From Paenibacillus melissococcoides (GTDB lineage: Bacteria > Bacillota > Bacilli > Paenibacillales > Paenibacillaceae): a stretch of DNA of 64,000 bases. The notes under the pieces are model-generated. The model saw only the letters and a list, made by a program, of their open reading frames with translations. It ran no database searches and was not told the origin of the DNA. The position numbers and the translations under genes are program-made. Position 1 is the stretch's first letter; the number at the start of each line of letters is the position of its first letter. This document shows, piece after piece, positions 60,514 through 64,000 of the stretch. The DNA lies in NCBI GenBank assembly GCA_944800085.1, contig CALYLO010000003.1, positions 496,001-560,000 on the forward strand, in the 5' to 3' direction.

Positions 60514-61059
60514 ATGAACCGGGTTCAACGATGGCGGCCGGCTATGCTGACAGCGATGGCGACCATCCTGCTGACGGCGGGGCTTGGCTGGCTTTCCGCG
60601 CACCGCGCGGACGGGAACAAGCCGCAGGAGGCGGCCGCCGTAACGGCATCGCCGCAGACGGTCTCCGTCACCGATGCGCGGCTGGTCGACTATTTATCGG
60701 ATATTCCGCTGCAGCTCAGACTGAGCCGGGCCGCATGGAACGGAGACGGGCTGACGATTGACATGAAGGTCGCCTCCACCATCGCGAGGCCGGATGCGAT
60801 CTATCATGATATATACGAGATGCTGCAGCACAGCTTCAGCCGAACGGACAACGTGAACCGGCTGCTGCTGCGGATCGTCATACAGGACGAGCGCTTGAAG
60901 AAAAATTATGTTCTGCTGTCGCTGGACGCGCGCAAGCAGGAAGCGACGCCGGAACGGATGAAGGCTATCCGCGAGGGCGTTGTCACGCCCGATACGGAGC
61001 AGGCGCTTCGCTTTATTTATACGCCGCTTTGGGATCGGACTTTTCCCGGAGACAGATAG
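60514..61059 (+). CDS. Hypothetical membrane-anchored protein
   Basis: A 181-residue protein with one N-terminal membrane span (MLTAMATILLTAGLGWLSA) and an extracytoplasmic domain of no family I recognise; DAIYHDIYEMLQHSFSRTDN and RLLLRIVIQDERL are the best-formed helices. ATG 60514 follows GGGGAGCGGG. It lies between mtrB and hepS and has no B. subtilis counterpart there. Confidence 0.75.
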   Translation: MNRVQRWRPAMLTAMATILLTAGLGWLSAHRADGNKPQEAAAVTASPQTVSVTDARLVDYLSDIPLQLRLSRAAWNGDGLTIDMKVASTIARPDAIYHDIYEMLQHSFSRTDNVNRLLLRIVIQDERLKKNYVLLSLDARKQEATPERMKAIREGVVTPDTEQALRFIYTPLWDRTFPGDR

Positions 61060-61116
61060 AAGGCATGTCTGGCCCGATGGGGCAGCAAGAAAATATGCCC
61101 GTTCATATGGAACCTA

Positions 61117-61125
61117 TGATATAAT
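61117..61125 (+). promoter_or_regulatory. Extended -10 promoter element upstream of hepS
   Basis: TGATATAAT with TATAAT at 61120-61125; 59 bases before hepS. No strong -35. Confidence 0.45.
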
Positions 61126-61183
61126 GATTTAGATTGCGACATCCCGCCAGGATGACTACCCGCTTATTGTCGGAGGACTCATA

Positions 61184-62053
61184 ATGGAAGTAAACCACAT
61201 TTCGCAATTGGCAAAACGGTACGTAGAACATGACATGATACAGGCGTACACTGACCTGCCTGCGTTCCCACACACGCGGGTGGAGCTGATGTTCGCCTTT
61301 TTAAACCGCAGCAAGAAGGGTGCGGAGCACAGCGAGCTGATTGCGCTGGTGACTTCGCTCGTGCAAGTGGGCCTTGACACCCACGACATGATTGAAATGG
61401 CGACCAAAGATGAGAGCGATCGCAATCTGCGTTCCCGTCAGCTTAAGGTGCTGGCGGGCGATTATTTCAGCAGCCGCTTCTATCATCTGCTCGCCCATGC
61501 GGGACAGATCGATGCGATCCGTGCGCTGAGCCAGGCGGTCTGCGCCGTCAATCAGCTCAAGGTGGCCACGCTCGAGAAGATGAAGCAGTGGGCGATGACG
61601 GCGGAGGAATATTTGCGCGCGTGCGTGTCGCTGCGCAAGACGCTGTTCCAGTCTTTCAACCATCGTATGGCTGCCCAGGACGTAGGTTTATGGGAGCAGC
61701 TTCTCGACCAAGTAGCCGAACTGGAAGTGATGAAGCAGGAAGAGGAACGCTCCGAGCAGTTCCAGCGCTTCGAAGGCAGTTGGTCTTATTGGCATGTATG
61801 GCAGCAAGGCACGGAAGAAGAGAGAAGGAAGATGAAGCAGCGCGCCTACGACAGCGCGTTCTGGAGCGCGATGATGGCGAAGTATGAAGTGAGACAGCAG
61901 TTGGCGTACCAGATTCGGGTCATTCAGGACAAGCTGCAGACCATTACGTCCGCGATGTCGCTGGACGCCGTAACGACAGGACGGGTCGTCCAATTGCTGA
62001 GCCCGCTCGTGCTGCCGTCTTCTCCGGCCAATGCTGCGGCTCAACGCAGTTAA
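61184..62053 (+). CDS. hepS: Heptaprenyl diphosphate synthase component I
   Basis: HepS is the non-catalytic subunit of the enzyme making the C35 side chain of menaquinone; it pairs with HepT, which is not yet seen at the window edge. The 289-residue helical protein has the component I pattern [14 protein letters not shown] and [20 protein letters not shown]. Start at ATG 61184 behind GGAGGA. It opens a likely operon with menG, a UbiA-family gene and ubiX. Confidence 0.9.
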   Translation: MEVNHISQLAKRYVEHDMIQAYTDLPAFPHTRVELMFAFLNRSKKGAEHSELIALVTSLVQVGLDTHDMIEMATKDESDRNLRSRQLKVLAGDYFSSRFYHLLAHAGQIDAIRALSQAVCAVNQLKVATLEKMKQWAMTAEEYLRACVSLRKTLFQSFNHRMAAQDVGLWEQLLDQVAELEVMKQEEERSEQFQRFEGSWSYWHVWQQGTEEERRKMKQRAYDSAFWSAMMAKYEVRQQLAYQIRVIQDKLQTITSAMSLDAVTTGRVVQLLSPLVLPSSPANAAAQRS

Positions 62054-62079
62054 CATACCGGATTGAGGTGAAGGGCAAG

Positions 62080-62829
62080 GTGACGCATAACATGGAGACT
62101 CACTCGCCAAAGACGGGGAAGTCCAAGGAAAAATATGTGCATGATGTGTTCGAGAACATTGCTCATAAATACGATGTCATGAACGATATTATGAGCTTCC
62201 GGCGCCATAAAGCGTGGCGGAATTATACGATGCGCCGGATGAATGTTCTGCCCGGGGAGACCGCGCTCGACTTGTGCTGCGGGACATGCGACTGGACGAT
62301 CCAGCTCGCGCAGGCAAGCCGCACGGGACAGATGATCGGTCTGGACTTCAGTCCGAAGATGCTTTCCGTCGGGCAGCGCAAGATAGAAAAATTGGGCTTG
62401 CAGGATCAGATCCGGCTTGTCGAGGGCAATGCGATGGATCTCCCGTTCCCGGATAACAGCTTCGATTATGTGACGATCGGCTTCGGGCTCCGCAATGTCC
62501 CCGACTATGATCAAGTGATTCGGGAGATGCGGAGAGTGGTCAAGCCCGGGGGGCGGGTCGTCTGCCTGGAGCTGAGCAAGCCGACCTGGCAGCCGTTCAA
62601 AGGCCTGTACTATTTTTATTTCGAACGGCTGCTTCCGATGCTGGGGAAATGGATTGCCAAGCGCTACGAGCAGTACAAATGGCTGCCGGAATCCTTGGCT
62701 GCGTTCCCTGGCAGCCAGGAACTGGCCGACATGTTCCGCGCCGCCGGCCTGGAGCAGGTGGAAGCGAAGGCGCTGACTGGAGGAATTGCCGCGCTGCACA
62801 TCGGCACGAAGGGGAATGGACATGTTTAA
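62080..62829 (+). CDS. menG: Demethylmenaquinone methyltransferase
   Basis: MenG performs the last step of menaquinone synthesis, shared by both known pathways. The class I methyltransferase motif is [15 protein letters not shown], followed by [24 protein letters not shown] and the UbiE signature [12 protein letters not shown]. About 249 residues. GTG 62080 is preferred over GTG 62068 and ATG 62092 for its spacing to GAAGGG; this is uncertain. Confidence 0.92.
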   Translation: MTHNMETHSPKTGKSKEKYVHDVFENIAHKYDVMNDIMSFRRHKAWRNYTMRRMNVLPGETALDLCCGTCDWTIQLAQASRTGQMIGLDFSPKMLSVGQRKIEKLGLQDQIRLVEGNAMDLPFPDNSFDYVTIGFGLRNVPDYDQVIREMRRVVKPGGRVVCLELSKPTWQPFKGLYYFYFERLLPMLGKWIAKRYEQYKWLPESLAAFPGSQELADMFRAAGLEQVEAKALTGGIAALHIGTKGNGHV

Positions 62830-63694
62830 AAAAGTGCGTATTTTCCTGGAAATGATAAAAATCGAACATACATTATTCGCGCTTCCGTTTGCGTTCATGG
62901 GCGCCATCCTCGGCTCCATGGTCATGGATAACCGCTTCCCTACGCTGGCCGAATGGGGATGGATTCTGATGGCGATGGTCGGAGCGCGAAGCGCGGCGAT
63001 GGCCTTGAACCGGCTCATTGATGCCGCCATCGACGCCAAAAATCCGCGCACGGCCAACCGCGCCATTCCGGCCGGCCTGCTCAAGGCGGGAGAAGTGATC
63101 ATATTCACGGCCGTATCGTTCGGACTGCTGTTCTGGGCAGCCGCCAATTTGCAGCCGCTGGCTGTTTATTTATTGCCTATTGCGGTCTTTATGCTTGTCT
63201 TTTATTCATTCACGAAGCGGTTTACATGGCTGTGCCACTTTATTCTTGGATTGACGATCGCGCTGGCTCCGCTAGGGGGCTGGGTTGCGGTCACGAATGA
63301 GGTGAACTGGACTTCTATTATTTTTTATTTGACGGTGGCTTGCTGGACGACGGGCTTTGATGTCATTTATGCTTGCCAGGATTACGAATTCGATCGCAGG
63401 GAAGGCTTGAAATCGATTCCCGTCCGGTTCGGCATCGCGAAGGCATTGTGGATAGCGCGCGGGTTTCACATTGTGACCGCGATTGGCTTCGTGCTTCTGC
63501 TGTTCCTCACGCAATTGAGCTGGTGGTATATTATCGGCACGATCATCGCTTCCGGCTTGCTCATTTATGAGCATATGCTGGTCAAGCCGTATGATCTGAG
63601 CCGGACGAACACCGCATTCTTCACGCTGAACGGCATTTTGAGCATTGTCGTATTCGCCTTCACTTTGCTGGATTTGGTGGTGCTGGGCCCATGA
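62822..63694 (+). CDS. mqnP: UbiA-family prenyltransferase, probably MqnP of the futalosine pathway
   Basis: A 290-residue, eight- to nine-span prenyltransferase with both Asp-rich motifs: [18 protein letters not shown] and [16 protein letters not shown]. Such enzymes prenylate 4-hydroxybenzoate or, in the futalosine route, 1,4-dihydroxy-6-naphthoate. With menG before it and ubiX after it, and no ubiquinone expected in this group, MqnP is the likely role. ATG 62822 overlaps the end of menG; AAGGGG is seven bases upstream. Confidence 0.82.
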   Translation: MFKKVRIFLEMIKIEHTLFALPFAFMGAILGSMVMDNRFPTLAEWGWILMAMVGARSAAMALNRLIDAAIDAKNPRTANRAIPAGLLKAGEVIIFTAVSFGLLFWAAANLQPLAVYLLPIAVFMLVFYSFTKRFTWLCHFILGLTIALAPLGGWVAVTNEVNWTSIIFYLTVACWTTGFDVIYACQDYEFDRREGLKSIPVRFGIAKALWIARGFHIVTAIGFVLLLFLTQLSWWYIIGTIIASGLLIYEHMLVKPYDLSRTNTAFFTLNGILSIVVFAFTLLDLVVLGP

Positions 63695-64000
63695 CAGCGG
63701 AGAACAAACGTTATGTCGTAGGCATTACCGGGGCGAGCGGAGCGATCTACGGCATCCGGCTCGCGGAATGCCTGCTGCAAGCCGGCTGCATCGTGCATTT
63801 GCTCGTCTCGGATGCCGGGTGGCGGGTGCTCAAGGAAGAGCTGGGTTGGGAAGTCACCCGGCGCCAGGAGGCCATCGAGAGGGCGTTCGGTGAACAAGCC
63901 GGCCGCATCGTGTACCATCCGATCCAGGATATCGGGGCCAGCATCGCCAGCGGCTCCTACCGTGTCCAAGGCATGATCATCATGCCTTGTTCCATGGGGA
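63691..64000 (+). CDS. ubiX: UbiX-family flavin prenyltransferase (3' end outside window)
   Basis: The first 103 residues of a UbiX protein: GITGASGAIYGIRLAE at the FMN site, DIGASIASGSY and IIMPCSMG. UbiX makes prenylated FMN for UbiD-type decarboxylases, which the futalosine pathway needs. Coupled to the prenyltransferase by ATGA. Truncated by the window, not broken. Confidence 0.93.
   Translation, partial: MTAENKRYVVGITGASGAIYGIRLAECLLQAGCIVHLLVSDAGWRVLKEELGWEVTRRQEAIERAFGEQAGRIVYHPIQDIGASIASGSYRVQGMIIMPCSMG

Overview
The window looks like about 64 kb of chromosome from a high-GC, endospore-forming Firmicute of the Paenibacillus type. The evidence is the sporulation gene set (spoIIM, spoIIAA-AB-sigF, spoVAF, dacB-spmA-spmB, gerW, ypeB, spoVIF, spoIVA), long blocks whose gene order matches Bacillus subtilis as I remember it, GUG and UUG starts with strong GGAGG-type ribosome sites, and intergenic repeats I associate with Paenibacillus. 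I see no rRNA, tRNA, prophage, intact insertion sequence or CRISPR array. The content is core chromosome; the oddities lie in intergenic repeats, lost or broken members of conserved operons, and unusual residues in otherwise ordinary enzymes. Genus and family names come from reading translations, not from searches.

Layout. 1-4.8 kb: edge of a possible mciZ, nudF, an EndoQ-type nuclease, spoIIM, fur, and a convergent S8 protease. 4.9-12.8 kb: ald, yqzK, xerD, two nucleoside phosphorylases, dacF and the spoIIA operon ending in sigF. 12.8-13.8 kb: a gene-free kilobase with two different tandem arrays where B. subtilis has the spoVA operon. 13.9-19.5 kb: a lone spoVAF, lysA, ppiB, a lipoprotein transglycosylase preceded by a LexA-type box, and a VanZ protein. 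19.6-23.6 kb: FMN riboswitch and ribD-ribE-ribBA-ribH. 23.7-31.3 kb: scpA-scpB, ytkL, ytfI-gerW, dacB-spmA-spmB, rluB. 31.4-37.3 kb: resA-resB-resC-resD-resE.

37.5-39.4 kb: serA on the minus strand behind a T-box. 39.6-46.7 kb: a CPBP protease, a phosphoesterase, mecA, glutamate dehydrogenase, prsW and ypeB. 46.8-54.3 kb: a broken PilZ gene, cmk, plsC, an S1-domain protein, der, plsY and gpsA. 54.4-59.4 kb: spoVIF, two ferredoxins around a nucleotidyltransferase-like gene, a yphF-like lipoprotein and spoIVA. 59.6-64 kb: hbs, mtrB, hepS, menG, a UbiA-family prenyltransferase and the start of ubiX, which together suggest menaquinone made by the futalosine route.

The genes form a few working groups. 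Sporulation genes carry readable candidate promoters for sigma-H (spoIIA), sigma-E (spoIIM, dacB, spoIVA), sigma-G (spoVAF) and possibly sigma-K (spoVIF). Respiration is represented by cytochrome c maturation (ResABC), redox two-component control (ResDE) and menaquinone synthesis. RNA-level control is seen as an FMN riboswitch and a serine-type T-box. The most unusual observations are the paired 10-bp and 51-bp arrays after sigF, a dispersed element found three times directly in front of ribosome binding sites, a LexA box in front of a cell-wall lytic lipoprotein, an internally deleted c-di-GMP receptor gene, a XerD without its hairpin lysine, and a GpsA with an altered first glycine in its nucleotide-binding motif.
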